Counted from the stretch's first letter, positions 9,056 to 17,756 are shown. The stretch: DNA of 64,000 nucleotides from Paraburkholderia phenazinium (GCF_900100735.1 NZ_FNCJ01000014.1:124001-188000), one strand, 5' to 3'. Notes: generated by a model from the letters alone, not told the origin. Made by a program: numbers and translations.

Positions 9056-10003
9056 TCAGGTGCCCTGCAAAGCACGACGGGCCACCCGGCAGGCACCCAG
9101 GTCCCAGGCTGCACAACCGACGCTCTTGAATAGCACGGGCGTGCTACCCGCAGGCGCCGCTACGGTACCGCCAACCACTGCCGCAATACCGGTCACGTTT
9201 GCCCAATCGACACCCGCCTGGATGAAATCGCCCGCTTCGTGGCGGGCGCCCGCCAGATCGTCGACGAACAATGCGCTGCCGTGCACGGTGCCAGCACCGA
9301 TCTCCAGCATGGCCGGTGTGAAGGCGCCGACGCCGATCACCAGACGCTCGGCGCGCGGCGCTTCCGCGTAGACCGCCTGCTTGCTGGTGGTGAGCGCAAT
9401 CACCACGTCCACGGAGTCGGGTACGGCTGCGTCCGCGAGCGGCTGGAGATGCCGGACCTTGCCGCGCTGCGCGTCGCAAAACGCCTTGGCCTTCGCCGGC
9501 GCACTGCCCTTCACGTGGACCAGCGCCTCGGGAAACAATTCGCCGATCGCCTCCAGGTGGTTGGCAGCCTGGGTGCCGGTGCCGATCAGCAGAAACTCGC
9601 GCGGCGCAGTGCGGCCCGAGACAGCGCCTTTGAAGGTCTGCACGCCGAGCATCGACATGGCTGCGGTGCGCCGCCCGGTTACCGTCGGACCATCGAGGAT
9701 AAAGAGCGTCGCGCCGCTATCCGGGTCGAATGCCATCACCTGGCCATGGATCGTCGGCAGGCCGCGCGGACCGTTGGCGGGACACACGTTGACCAGCTTG
9801 TGGATGGCGAGGTCGGGCGCCGTGGCCGGCATCGACAGCATCACACCGCCCTCGTTCAGCGGCACGACGAGCCGCTCCGGACTCGCAATGCGTTGCTGCG
9901 CGTAATCGACTAACGCGCCTTTGAGCGCCTCCACCAGTTCGGCGTAGGGCGTGAGCCGCGCGGTGGCGGCGGCATCGAAGATCGGCGTGGCCGGCTGGGT
10001 CAT
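9056..10003 (-). CDS. lhpI: Delta1-pyrroline-2-carboxylate reductase (ornithine cyclodeaminase/mu-crystallin family)
   Basis: 315 aa of the ornithine cyclodeaminase/mu-crystallin fold, with an N-terminal substrate lobe (MLSMPATAPDLAIHKLVNV) and a central NAD(P)-binding region (LLIGTGTQAANHLEAIGELFP, near residue 140). Many bacterial members reduce pyrroline-2-carboxylate to L-proline. It lies 27 bp downstream of a proline-racemase-fold protein with the dehydratase signature, which yields exactly that substrate. The pair matches the known trans-3-hydroxy-L-proline pathway (LhpH/LhpI). True ornithine cyclodeaminase activity is the alternative but fits the context less well. Confidence 0.85.
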   Translation of the reverse strand: MTQPATPIFDAAATARLTPYAELVEALKGALVDYAQQRIASPERLVVPLNEGGVMLSMPATAPDLAIHKLVNVCPANGPRGLPTIHGQVMAFDPDSGATLFILDGPTVTGRRTAAMSMLGVQTFKGAVSGRTAPREFLLIGTGTQAANHLEAIGELFPEALVHVKGSAPAKAKAFCDAQRGKVRHLQPLADAAVPDSVDVVIALTTSKQAVYAEAPRAERLVIGVGAFTPAMLEIGAGTVHGSALFVDDLAGARHEAGDFIQAGVDWANVTGIAAVVGGTVAAPAGSTPVLFKSVGCAAWDLGACRVARRALQGT

Positions 10004-10030
10004 GGAGGGTGCTCCGTTGGCGTGCGCCGC

Positions 10031-11038
10031 TCAGCGCACGAGAAAGCCATACGTTAGCGGATCGCGCTCATCGACGATCCAGTTCGCGAAGCCGCAAATA
10101 TGCGCGTCTCCCTCGATTTCAGGAATCACCGCGTCGAAGTGCGCGAGTTTCGCTTCGGACAACACACGACCGCGAAAGATCGTGCCGATCACCGATTCGT
10201 TGACAAGCGTCTCCTCGCGCCCGAGTTCGCCGCGCAGATACAGTTGCGCGACCCGCCCGGCCGTACCCGAGCCGGTTGGCGATCGGTCCACCTCGCGGTC
10301 GGCGAAGACGCAGCAATTGGCCTGCGTGGAGCCCGCATGGCGCGGCGCGTTGTCGATAATCGTGCCGTAAATATGGTTGATTTCGGGGATGTGCGGATGC
10401 ACGACCTTGAATGCCTCGTTGGCTGCGCGCTTCACTTCGGCGCCGAACTGGATCAGGCGGTCGACTTCGGCCTCGCGCACGTTCAGATCGAACGGCTTGC
10501 CGGAGGTGTAGAAATAGAACGCGCCGCCGAAGGCGATATCGCCGGTCACGGCGCCGAAGCTCGGCGTGTGCACCGTCACATCGCGCTCCCAGATGAACGA
10601 GGGCACGTTGACGAAGCGCACACCGCCCGCGTGATCGCCGTCCCATTTGACAAAGGCTTCGATAAAGCCGCATGGCGCGTCGATGCCCACGCGCGTCTCC
10701 GGCTCGGTCCGCTCGACCCAGCCGAGCGCCACCGCTGCAGTGGCCAGCGCAATCACGCCGTGGCCGCAATGGTCGCTATAGCCTTCGTTGTGGACGAAGA
10801 TGATGCCGAAGTCGGCGCCCTCGCTCACCGCTTCGGTGAGGTAGCCGCCGTACATATCCGCATGGCCGCGCGGTTCGAGCATAAGGGCGCGGCGTAGATG
10901 GTCCTGATGTTCCTTCAGCCAGTTGCGCCGCTCGACAATCGTCTTGCCGGGAAACTTCGGCAGTCCGCTGGTGACGAGCCGGAACGGTTCGCCGCCGGTA
11001 TGCACTTCAACGGTGCTGATCACGCGATTCAGTTTCAT
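10031..11038 (-). CDS. lhpH: trans-3-hydroxy-L-proline dehydratase (proline racemase family)
   Basis: 335 aa of the proline racemase fold. The first catalytic position is Cys (C91 in SDHCGHG), while the second is Thr (T255 in DRSPTGSGTAG) instead of the Cys found in proline racemase and 4-hydroxyproline epimerase. A Cys/Thr pair is the established signature of trans-3-hydroxy-L-proline dehydratase, which gives pyrroline-2-carboxylate. The next gene encodes the matching reductase and a divergent FadR-type regulator follows, supporting the assignment. No 4-hydroxyproline genes (dehydratase, deaminase, oxidase) are adjacent. Confidence 0.88.
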   Translation of the reverse strand: MKLNRVISTVEVHTGGEPFRLVTSGLPKFPGKTIVERRNWLKEHQDHLRRALMLEPRGHADMYGGYLTEAVSEGADFGIIFVHNEGYSDHCGHGVIALATAAVALGWVERTEPETRVGIDAPCGFIEAFVKWDGDHAGGVRFVNVPSFIWERDVTVHTPSFGAVTGDIAFGGAFYFYTSGKPFDLNVREAEVDRLIQFGAEVKRAANEAFKVVHPHIPEINHIYGTIIDNAPRHAGSTQANCCVFADREVDRSPTGSGTAGRVAQLYLRGELGREETLVNESVIGTIFRGRVLSEAKLAHFDAVIPEIEGDAHICGFANWIVDERDPLTYGFLVR

Positions 11039-11124
11039 AACGCCTGACGACCCTCTCCCGCGTGCGGCGCAACGGCCGAAAATGCTTCGATGCGAACCAT
11101 CCAGTTGTCTCCATCTGTTTTATA

Positions 11125-11145
11125 CTGGATCAAAATGTAGACCAG
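11125..11145. promoter_or_regulatory. Candidate operator for the FadR-type regulator (site 1)
   Basis: An interrupted dyad with outer half-sites CTGG and CCAG spans 21 bp, 87 bp upstream of the dehydratase start. The spacing and the CTGG/CCAG ends resemble the TGGT/ACCA-type operators of FCD-domain GntR regulators. Binding is inferred. Confidence 0.45.
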
Positions 11146-11185
11146 CTTTGGTTTCGCATCAACCACTTTCAAAATTACTGACGTA

Positions 11186-11204
11186 ATCTGGTTCAAACCC
11201 AGAT
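11186..11204. promoter_or_regulatory. Candidate operator for the FadR-type regulator (site 2)
   Basis: A perfect 6-bp inverted repeat, ATCTGG-N7-CCAGAT, lies 15 bp before the regulator start codon. It shares the CTGG/CCAG core with site 1 in the same divergent promoter region, consistent with autoregulation. Confidence 0.5.
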
Positions 11205-11219
11205 CACCTGGCGCTTGCT

Positions 11220-11936
11220 ATGGAAAGCACGTTTCGCCCGAAGCAGATTTACGAGCAGGTTGCCGAGCGCATTCGCGCGGAGATCCGCAACGGCCAGTTC
11301 GCGGCGGAATCGCGCCTGCCCTCGGAGCGCGAACTGGCTGCGCATTTCAGCGTGGGACGCCCGGCGGTGCGCGAGGCGATCGGCGCGCTGCAAAACGAAG
11401 GGCTGGTGATCACGCGGCGCAACTCGGGCACCTATGTTTGCGCGGACGCCTTACAACGCCTCGCCGCGGCGCCGCTCGAACCCGCCTTGCTGGCCGATCC
11501 GGACTTCAGCCCGAGTTCCACGCTCGATGTGCGGCTGATCCTCGAACCCGCCATCGCCCGGCGCGCGGCGGCGCACGGGCAGCGCGACGAGCTGGCCGAG
11601 CACTACCTCGCGCAGATGGATTCGATTGTGGACGTGAACAACCCCGAGCAGCGCGTGCTCTGGAACAACAGCGACCGGCTGTTTCACCGCCAGCTTGCGA
11701 TGATGACGGGCGATGCGTTGCTGGTGAAAATCGCCGACGAAGTGGCGAAGACCATGGATCAGCCGCTCTGGAAACGGCTCAAGGACGACGGCATTTACGA
11801 TGCCGGGCGCATCCGCCTGTACGTCTCGGAACACCGGTTGATCTATGAGGCGATAGTCGGCGGCGACGCGGCCGCGGCCGCGTTCTACGTCGAGCAACAC
11901 ATCATGCGGGTGCGCCGCGATATTGCGCCGAAGTGA
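11220..11936 (+). CDS. GntR/FadR-family transcriptional regulator (FCD domain)
   Basis: 238 aa with an N-terminal winged helix (RLPSERELAAHFSVGRPAVREAI, near residues 33-55) and a C-terminal all-helical FCD ligand domain containing the metal-site type segment DRLFHRQLAMMTG. It is divergent from the hydroxyproline genes and most likely represses them until 3-hydroxyproline or a derivative binds (inference). Two CTGG/CCAG dyads lie in the shared promoter region. The ATG at 11220 opens directly into the typical helix and is the natural start. Confidence 0.9.
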   Translation: MESTFRPKQIYEQVAERIRAEIRNGQFAAESRLPSERELAAHFSVGRPAVREAIGALQNEGLVITRRNSGTYVCADALQRLAAAPLEPALLADPDFSPSSTLDVRLILEPAIARRAAAHGQRDELAEHYLAQMDSIVDVNNPEQRVLWNNSDRLFHRQLAMMTGDALLVKIADEVAKTMDQPLWKRLKDDGIYDAGRIRLYVSEHRLIYEAIVGGDAAAAAFYVEQHIMRVRRDIAPK

Positions 11937-11988
11937 GCTTCGGTGCGGCGGCATAGCGAGCGCAACGAGGCAACACCAAACCCACCCC

Positions 11989-13071
11989 TTACTCCTGAGG
12001 CTGGCGAGAAGACTGGATCACCATCAGCAGATCGCCGGCCTCGACCAGACACGGCGGCTCTTCATAGAACGACAGCATGCGCCCGTCACGCACGAGGCCA
12101 ATCACCACCGCGCCCGCCAGCGCATTGCTCCAGCAGCCGATTTCATGCTCCGCCGCCGGCCGCTCCAGCAAGGTCACGCGGCCGCGCGCCGACAGCAGGT
12201 CGTTGACGAACGGCACGATGTGATTGCTCTCCACCGCGTCGGCCAGCAGCAGGCCGCCGATCTTCGTCGACGACACGATCACATCCGCGCCCGCCTGGCG
12301 CAACTGGCGCTGAAACGTCTGTTCCTGGATGCGCACCACGATCTTGGTATCCGGCGCAATACTGCGCACGGTCAGCGTCAGGAGGATCGCGGTGGCGTCG
12401 TCGGTCACGCTGATGATGACCGCCTTGGCGAGGCGCACCTTGGCTTGCTGCAACAGGTCTTCGCGTGACGGATCGCCGAGCAGTCCGGCCACTCCGAGCG
12501 CAGTGGCCGCCTCGAGCGCCGGCTGCTGCGGATCGATCACGACAATCGACTCCGGATCGAAGCCACTCTCCAGCAGCTCTCGCACGGCCACCGATCCGCT
12601 CAGGCCATAGCCGCACACCACCACGTGATCGAGCAACTGCTTTTGCAGGCGTTTCATGCGGAATTCCTCGATGACGCGTTGAATGACGAACTGGTAAGCG
12701 GTGCCCAGAAAGACGAACCAGATGACGATGCGGATAGGCACGATGAAGAACGCGTCGATCAGCCGGGCCCGCGCGGTGATGGGCACGATATCGCCATAGC
12801 CGACGGTCGCCACAGTCACCATGGTGAAGTACATCAGGTCGATGATGCCGAGCGCCTTGCGGTTAGCGTCGTACAGGCCGTCGCGGTCCAGATACAGCAC
12901 CAGGAACGCCAGCGCGCAGAGTCCGGCTACCAGCAATAGCCTTTGCAGCAGGACGCGCCGCGGCGAAGCGGCGGGCCGGGTGAACAGCGTCCGGGCGCGC
13001 GGCGCCTGCCAGTGCGAGCGGGTCCGGCGCGGCAAACGGAAGCGGGACGGCTTGCGGCGCGCTTGGGCCAC
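11989..13071 (-). CDS. Voltage-gated-type K+ channel with TrkA-N (RCK) domain
   Basis: 360 aa inner-membrane potassium channel. After a basic N-terminus there is a transmembrane helix (residues about 40-61), the selectivity filter TVGYGD at 89-94, a second helix (about 106-130), then a cytoplasmic RCK domain starting VVVCGYGLSGSVAVREL. This is the two-helix MthK/Kch-like layout. A further C-terminal TrkA-C-like part (about 270-355) is present. It is convergent with the GntR gene and has no partner genes. Confidence 0.9.
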   Translation of the reverse strand: MAQARRKPSRFRLPRRTRSHWQAPRARTLFTRPAASPRRVLLQRLLLVAGLCALAFLVLYLDRDGLYDANRKALGIIDLMYFTMVTVATVGYGDIVPITARARLIDAFFIVPIRIVIWFVFLGTAYQFVIQRVIEEFRMKRLQKQLLDHVVVCGYGLSGSVAVRELLESGFDPESIVVIDPQQPALEAATALGVAGLLGDPSREDLLQQAKVRLAKAVIISVTDDATAILLTLTVRSIAPDTKIVVRIQEQTFQRQLRQAGADVIVSSTKIGGLLLADAVESNHIVPFVNDLLSARGRVTLLERPAAEHEIGCWSNALAGAVVIGLVRDGRMLSFYEEPPCLVEAGDLLMVIQSSRQPQE

Positions 13072-13162
13072 GCGGCGGCTCCGGAAGTCAGGGATTCCGC
13101 GATTCTACGACGAGCGGCCGCGCACCGGGGTCGGATCGCCCAGATCTTCCGTTGCGGCGCGC

Positions 13163-13369
13163 TTACTGGGCCGAAGCTTTGCCGGAACCGTTAGAGGAAG
13201 CGTGACCGTCCTGCTTGAACATCGCCCGGCAAGCCGGACTCAGTTCGCTGATGTGCTGTTTCATACAGGCAGTAATCTTGTCCTTGTTGGGAATTTCCGC
13301 GCTGCAAAAATGCATCGCGTCGCCGCGGCAAGCTTTTTCCTGCTCGTCTTGGGTGGCGGCGCGCGCCGC
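13163..13369 (-). pseudogene. Cysteine-rich repeat protein, N-terminus missing
   Basis: This open frame encodes ATQDEQEKACRGDAMHFC followed by two more spaced cysteines, giving C-x7-C-x12-C-x11-C, the pattern of the bacterial Cys-rich repeat family of secreted proteins. Family members normally carry a signal peptide, but here an in-frame TGA (13370-13372) stands just before the mature sequence and no frame upstream encodes a hydrophobic signal. The only in-frame ATG (13315) would give a 50-residue product. An ATG with a good GGGGA site at 13373 reads in another frame. It may be a truncated or frameshifted gene, or a shortened cytosolic protein. Confidence 0.5.
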
Positions 13370-13448
13370 TCATCTGTCCCCTCAGCAGAAATCGGGCCCG
13401 CCAAACGGCGCGCGCGTACGCCTGCTGCCCGGCGGAACCCTGCGCCGT

Positions 13449-14081
13449 TCAGCGAAGCGCGCGGGTCAGCGTCAAGCCGCGTCCCGCGTAAAAGCGCGTT
13501 ACAGTCGCAAACGGCAGATAGACATCGCTTTGGTAAGGCGCAATGCCCGACGGATTGTGAAACCATACGCCCTCGGCGTCGCGACCGTGCAGCAGGATCA
13601 GATGGCCGCCGCGCTCCGTATTCGGTGCATCCGGATAGCGGATCTCCGCGCTCACCGAAACGATCGCCAAGGTGTCGTGATCGAGCCGCGCCGCGATTTC
13701 CTCCAGCGTCGCCTCGGGCAACACCTCCACTTGCAAGCCGAAGGCGCGCTCGGTCCAACTGGCAAACGGCCGGTAAATCAGACCATCGACGCCGCCGTCT
13801 TCGCGCATCCGGTACACCTCGTGACGCAGCGCTTCGTCGAGCAACGCGGCGCGCGGTGCATGCTCGATGCCCCAGAAGTCGAGCGCCGATTCCAGGCAGG
13901 TCAATCCGCACAGACGCGGCGCCCAGAAGCGGTAATGGTCCGGCTCGGTAAAGCCGCTGCGTTGCCATGCGGGGTCGTCGCAAGGGTCGGCGGCGTCCTC
14001 GACAATGGGCCGCACCCATTCGGGACTGCCCCATTGCGAGTAATACGGCACACCACTGTGGCGAATGATCGGGTCTTTCAT
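13449..14081 (-). CDS. C39-like papain-fold cysteine peptidase
   Basis: 210 aa resembling the C39_2 peptidase-like family. The likely nucleophile is C58 in RLCGLTC, the His is H160 in ERGGHLILLHG, and the third residue sits in FHNPSG (N176). There is no signal peptide, transporter domain or double-glycine partner, so it is not a bacteriocin exporter. The substrate is unknown. It lies just upstream, on the same strand, of the truncated Cys-rich gene and is divergent from the BetR/receiver gene. Confidence 0.72.
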   Translation of the reverse strand: MKDPIIRHSGVPYYSQWGSPEWVRPIVEDAADPCDDPAWQRSGFTEPDHYRFWAPRLCGLTCLESALDFWGIEHAPRAALLDEALRHEVYRMREDGGVDGLIYRPFASWTERAFGLQVEVLPEATLEEIAARLDHDTLAIVSVSAEIRYPDAPNTERGGHLILLHGRDAEGVWFHNPSGIAPYQSDVYLPFATVTRFYAGRGLTLTRALR

Positions 14082-14431
14082 AAAGGGCGTCAGTTGAATG
14101 GAAAGGTGCTCGCGAAATCAATCGCGCTATGCTCCCATGAAAGACCATACTGGATCACACTTCATTACAAGTCGCTGCTGCTTTCCTCGGTAAAATACGC
14201 AACGCGCATATGGCTTAGCCCCACCGCCCAACCGGCTCTGGGCGCCTGCTCGAGCAGACCCGCGGCATCCCAGCGCGGCTGCACAAAAGCAGCAACGCCG
14301 CGTTCTTTTGCTGTACATTTGCTCTCCCATGCGTGGCCGGTCGGCTCGCAAAGAGGCGATGCAAAGCATCGCTATCCAGCCTTATCGCGTCCTTCACCCG
14401 AAACATTTATAAAGACGGACCTCCACGCAGC
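14082..14431. other. Intergenic region between divergent protease and BetR/receiver genes
   Basis: About 350 bp without a supported gene. It holds a perfect 12-bp palindrome CTGCTCGAGCAG (14246-14257) and a CATACTGGATCA element (14146-14157) that recurs in other promoter regions of the window. Promoters for both flanking genes should lie here. Confidence 0.35.
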
Positions 14432-15286
14432 ATGGCCAACGAAGCAACCTCACCTGACTCCATCGCAGTCGCGGAACGCGTGCGCGAGTTGATGAGCCGT
14501 CACGGCATTGGTAAGCGGCAACAGACCACAGAGTTGTGCCGCATTCTCGACCTGAGTTTTTCTCAAGGGCACCGCAAGCTGCGCGGCAACAGCCCATGGA
14601 CGCTGTCGCAAATCAAGAAGGTGGCCGAGGTGTTCGGCGAGCCGGCCGCGCAACTGTTCGGCGCACAGTCGCTCGACCCCGGCATGGTCGGGGCGATCGC
14701 CCAGGAAGCGGTGTTCTCCATCGCCGGCATCGAACTCGCCTGCACCGCCTGGGTCGGGGCCGCACTGGAACCGGGCAGCCGCCCCGAATTCGTCGCCTAT
14801 TCCAAGCTAGGACAATGGCGCGTCACGCGTCACGATGGTGCGCTCTATCAAAGCGCCTTCGAAGTTCACAAGATCGAGATTTATCCGCGCCGCGCGGAAG
14901 CCGATAAGCCGCTGATCGCCGTGGTCGACGACGACCAGGCCTCGGCCGACAACCTGCGCGACTACCTCGATCGCAGCGGCTTCGCCGCAGTGGCGATCTA
15001 CGGTCTGGCGGCGTTCGTCGAGCAGTTGCAGACCCAGGTGTTCGACGGCGTCGTGATCGACTGGCTGTTCGGCAGCCAGACTTCCGCGGCGGCAATTCGC
15101 GCCGTGCGCGCCTCGGAAAATCCGGACGCCCCCGTCTTCGTGCTGACCGGCGAACTGCTGACCGGCAAGGCCAGCGAGTCCGAGATCAGCGAGATCGTCC
15201 GCAACTACAACGTGGCGTGTTACGAGAAGCCGGCGCGCATGGCGATTCTGGTGGCCGATCTGTCGAAGCGCCTGAACCGGGCGTAA
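14432..15286 (+). CDS. BetR-type HTH / response-regulator receiver protein
   Basis: 284 aa with an inverted response-regulator layout: an N-terminal helix-turn-helix resembling the BetR domain (about 10-75, ILDLSFSQGHRKLRG), a linker, and a C-terminal receiver domain (about 160-280). The receiver keeps the acidic cluster DDD (166-168), the phosphoacceptor D210 (VVIDWLFG) and the conserved Lys (YEKP, K266). It is convergent with the hybrid kinase downstream, its likely partner (inference). The ATG at 14432 was preferred because the preceding in-frame residues are not domain-like. Confidence 0.82.
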   Translation: MANEATSPDSIAVAERVRELMSRHGIGKRQQTTELCRILDLSFSQGHRKLRGNSPWTLSQIKKVAEVFGEPAAQLFGAQSLDPGMVGAIAQEAVFSIAGIELACTAWVGAALEPGSRPEFVAYSKLGQWRVTRHDGALYQSAFEVHKIEIYPRRAEADKPLIAVVDDDQASADNLRDYLDRSGFAAVAIYGLAAFVEQLQTQVFDGVVIDWLFGSQTSAAAIRAVRASENPDAPVFVLTGELLTGKASESEISEIVRNYNVACYEKPARMAILVADLSKRLNRA

Positions 15287-15373
15287 GTCCTTCCCGGCGG
15301 TGCTTCGGTACTTCAGCGCCTCGCTGCCTCGGCCATTTGATCCGGGCGCCAGGCTAGAGTGAAAAGGCGGCCA

Positions 15374-17203
15374 TCAAACCGTGCTGCGCGCGGCCAGCGC
15401 CCGCTGCAGCGCCCCGCGCAACTCCTCGTAGTGCACCGGCTTCACCAGGTATTCGAAGAACGGCGCCGTGTCGGCAAGCGGCGCTTCCGGCGCATACGCG
15501 CTGATCGCGATCACCGGTGCACCGGCCGAAGGCCCGCTGCGCGCGCTGAATTCGGCGAAGAACGTGTAGCCGTCCTGATCCGGCATATGCAGGTCGAGCA
15601 ACAGCACGTCGCAGCGCCGCAGATCGAGCCACGCCAGGGCATCTTTGGCATTCGCCACCGCAGTCGCCTCGTAGCCCATATGCGTAATCATTTCCCACAG
15701 CGATTCGCGAATCAGGCCGTTGTCGTCGACGATCAGCACCCGTGAGCGCTCGCGGTCATGGGCGCTCGCCGCCAGCGCATCGGGCGGCACAGCCGGCTCG
15801 ACCGGCCCCACCGGAATCGTCACGGTAAACGTCGTACCCTCGCCCACCTCGCTCTCCACCGCAACGCTGCCGCCGAACAGCTTCAGCAGTCCCTGGACGA
15901 TTGCGAGGCCCATGCCGGCGCCCTCGAAACGCCGCGTGCGCGAGCCGTCGAGCTGGGTGAATTCCTTGAACATCAGCGGCAATTGCTTGGGCGGCACACC
16001 AGGGCCGGTGTCGCTCACCACGATGGTCAGCACCGCCAGCCGTTGCGTGAGCCGCACCCGCACCGAACCCTTCTCGGTATAGCGAATCGCATTGGTCACG
16101 AGGTTGCTGACGATCTGGCGGATCCGATGCGGATCGGAGTCGACCGGCCCGGTCAGCCCGCTCGCCTCGCTTTCGAGCGCGAGCCCGCGGGCGTGCGCGG
16201 CCGGCATGTGCTCGTCCACGATCGACGCCAGCAGTTCGCGCGGCTCGAATTGCTCGTAACGCAATTCGAGCTTGCCGGCGCCAAGCCGCGCATAGTCGGT
16301 GAGGTCGCGCATCTGCGCTTCCAGATGCCGCGCGGCGCTTTCCAGCCGCTGGATCACCTTGCGGTCCGCTTCGGACTGGAAGTTGAAGCCAAGCAGCTCG
16401 ATCGACGACACGATCGCGTGCAGCGGTGTGCGCAGCTCGTGGCTGATCATGCCGAGAAAGGCGTCTTTCGCGAGACTGGCTTCGCGCGCGGCGCGGGTTG
16501 CCTGGTGCTCCGCCTCGAGCGCGGCGCGCTGCTGGCGGATCAGCCGGCTGCGGCGCCGGCCGTTCACCACCAGCAGCAGCGTGGCCGCGGCCGACAGCAG
16601 CACCAGCATGAGTCCTGCGGCAAACAGCATGCGCCGCTTGTCGATAAAGTCGCGGCTGAGCGCTTCGCGGTCGGCGACATCGGCAAAGCGGCGCGTCAAG
16701 GCGAGGTCGTTGACCTCCTGCCAGTGCGCGCGCAACTCGGCGACGATATGGTCCGCCTGGCGAGGATTCTGCGGGAGCGCCTCGAACTCGGGCTCGAGCT
16801 TGTCCAGCATCTCCTCGAGCGTGTGGATTTCGCTCTCCTGCCGCTGCAGCAACGCGAGCTGGCTCACCAGCATGCGCGTCGAGCCGGCCATCACGTGCAG
16901 CTTCGACTGCAGCACTTCGTAGCGTAACTGCAGGCGCGGATAGTCGACGTCGGTGCCGCCGCGGTACAGCAGCAACTGGTTCTCCAGACGCGCGTAGGCA
17001 ATCTGCAACTGCGCAGCGTCCCAATAGAAGCCGTCGTACGTGCCGGTCAGCAGTTGCGTGGAGCGCGGATTGAGCAGATTGGCGTACATCAGATAGCCAA
17101 TCGCGCCAACCGGCGCGGCGAGCGCGGTGACCCACACTGCCGCCAGCAGCCAGCGCCGCAGCCGGTGCGGTACTACTTGACGATCAAACCCTTGATTTGC
17201 CAT
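15374..17203 (-). CDS. Hybrid sensor histidine kinase
   Basis: 609 aa inner-membrane kinase. A first transmembrane helix (about 18-40), a helical periplasmic sensor (41-192) and a second helix (about 193-213) lead into HisKA with H255 (ISHELRTPLHA), HATPase (DTGPGVPP near 398, GAGMGLAIV near 428) and a C-terminal receiver with D537 (LLLDLHMPDQDG). The ATG at 17203 overlaps the stop of the upstream periplasmic gene by 31 bp, indicating co-translation. It probably phosphorylates the convergent BetR/receiver protein (inference). Confidence 0.9.
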   Translation of the reverse strand: MANQGFDRQVVPHRLRRWLLAAVWVTALAAPVGAIGYLMYANLLNPRSTQLLTGTYDGFYWDAAQLQIAYARLENQLLLYRGGTDVDYPRLQLRYEVLQSKLHVMAGSTRMLVSQLALLQRQESEIHTLEEMLDKLEPEFEALPQNPRQADHIVAELRAHWQEVNDLALTRRFADVADREALSRDFIDKRRMLFAAGLMLVLLSAAATLLLVVNGRRRSRLIRQQRAALEAEHQATRAAREASLAKDAFLGMISHELRTPLHAIVSSIELLGFNFQSEADRKVIQRLESAARHLEAQMRDLTDYARLGAGKLELRYEQFEPRELLASIVDEHMPAAHARGLALESEASGLTGPVDSDPHRIRQIVSNLVTNAIRYTEKGSVRVRLTQRLAVLTIVVSDTGPGVPPKQLPLMFKEFTQLDGSRTRRFEGAGMGLAIVQGLLKLFGGSVAVESEVGEGTTFTVTIPVGPVEPAVPPDALAASAHDRERSRVLIVDDNGLIRESLWEMITHMGYEATAVANAKDALAWLDLRRCDVLLLDLHMPDQDGYTFFAEFSARSGPSAGAPVIAISAYAPEAPLADTAPFFEYLVKPVHYEELRGALQRALAARSTV

Positions 17204-17691
17204 ACGAATTTCGAGTCCGCGTCGGAGCCCGAGAGTTCCGTGGGGAAGGCGTCGCGCGGATAGATAATAAACAGCGGTCCGAAGTCGCTGACCTTTAAAC
17301 GCTTGCCGTTCATGCTGTACGCGACGATGACGCCGTAGCGATCGCAATCCGACACGGGAATGGTCTCCGTATAGTCGTCGAGCGTGTGCACCTCGATCTG
17401 GCTGCCGTGCGCGCCGGCCAGCTTCAGGATATCCGCGAGCAACGGGCCCGAGAAGGTCGAACGCGGCGTCCATGTCGTCGAGGTGGTGATCGAATGAACC
17501 GGCAAGGCCAGAAGCTGGGCTTCCGTAATGTGATAGGCCTTGTGCGCCGGATCGTTGATGGTGGTGATTTCGCCCGTTACGTCGAGCGAGAGCGGAGCAG
17601 CCTGGGCAAGCCCCGCGCCCAGCGCCATGGCGAAACACGCGATCCAGCGCGCGCCTGTCTTGAAGTAGTTCATGTCAACGGCCTTTTTCAT
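17173..17691 (-). CDS. Periplasmic molybdopterin-oxidoreductase-like (SUOX-fold) protein
   Basis: About 172 aa with a signal peptide ending in GAGLAQA and a small domain of the oxidoreductase molybdopterin-binding family (ITEAQLLALPVHSITTSTTW; LLADILKLAG; GPLFIIYPRD). Proteins of this size lack the rest of a sulfite-oxidase-like enzyme and may act as ligand-binding accessory sensors. Overlap with the hybrid kinase gene supports that role. The start could be 17691 or 17673 (MNYFKTG); 17691 is chosen for its basic MKK start. Whether it binds a cofactor is unknown. Confidence 0.75.
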   Translation of the reverse strand: MKKAVDMNYFKTGARWIACFAMALGAGLAQAAPLSLDVTGEITTINDPAHKAYHITEAQLLALPVHSITTSTTWTPRSTFSGPLLADILKLAGAHGSQIEVHTLDDYTETIPVSDCDRYGVIVAYSMNGKRLKVSDFGPLFIIYPRDAFPTELSGSDADSKFVWQIKGLIVK

Positions 17692-17756
17692 CTGTTTTCT
17701 TGTTCTGCTGTCGTGACCCGCCTGCCTGCAACTGTCCCGTCTCCCTCCCATAACCC

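Noticed and set aside
13191..13373. A 60-residue frame starting at 13373
   Set aside because: It has a good ribosome-binding site but an Arg-rich, non-homologous translation; the overlapping frame carries the Cys-rich repeat signature.
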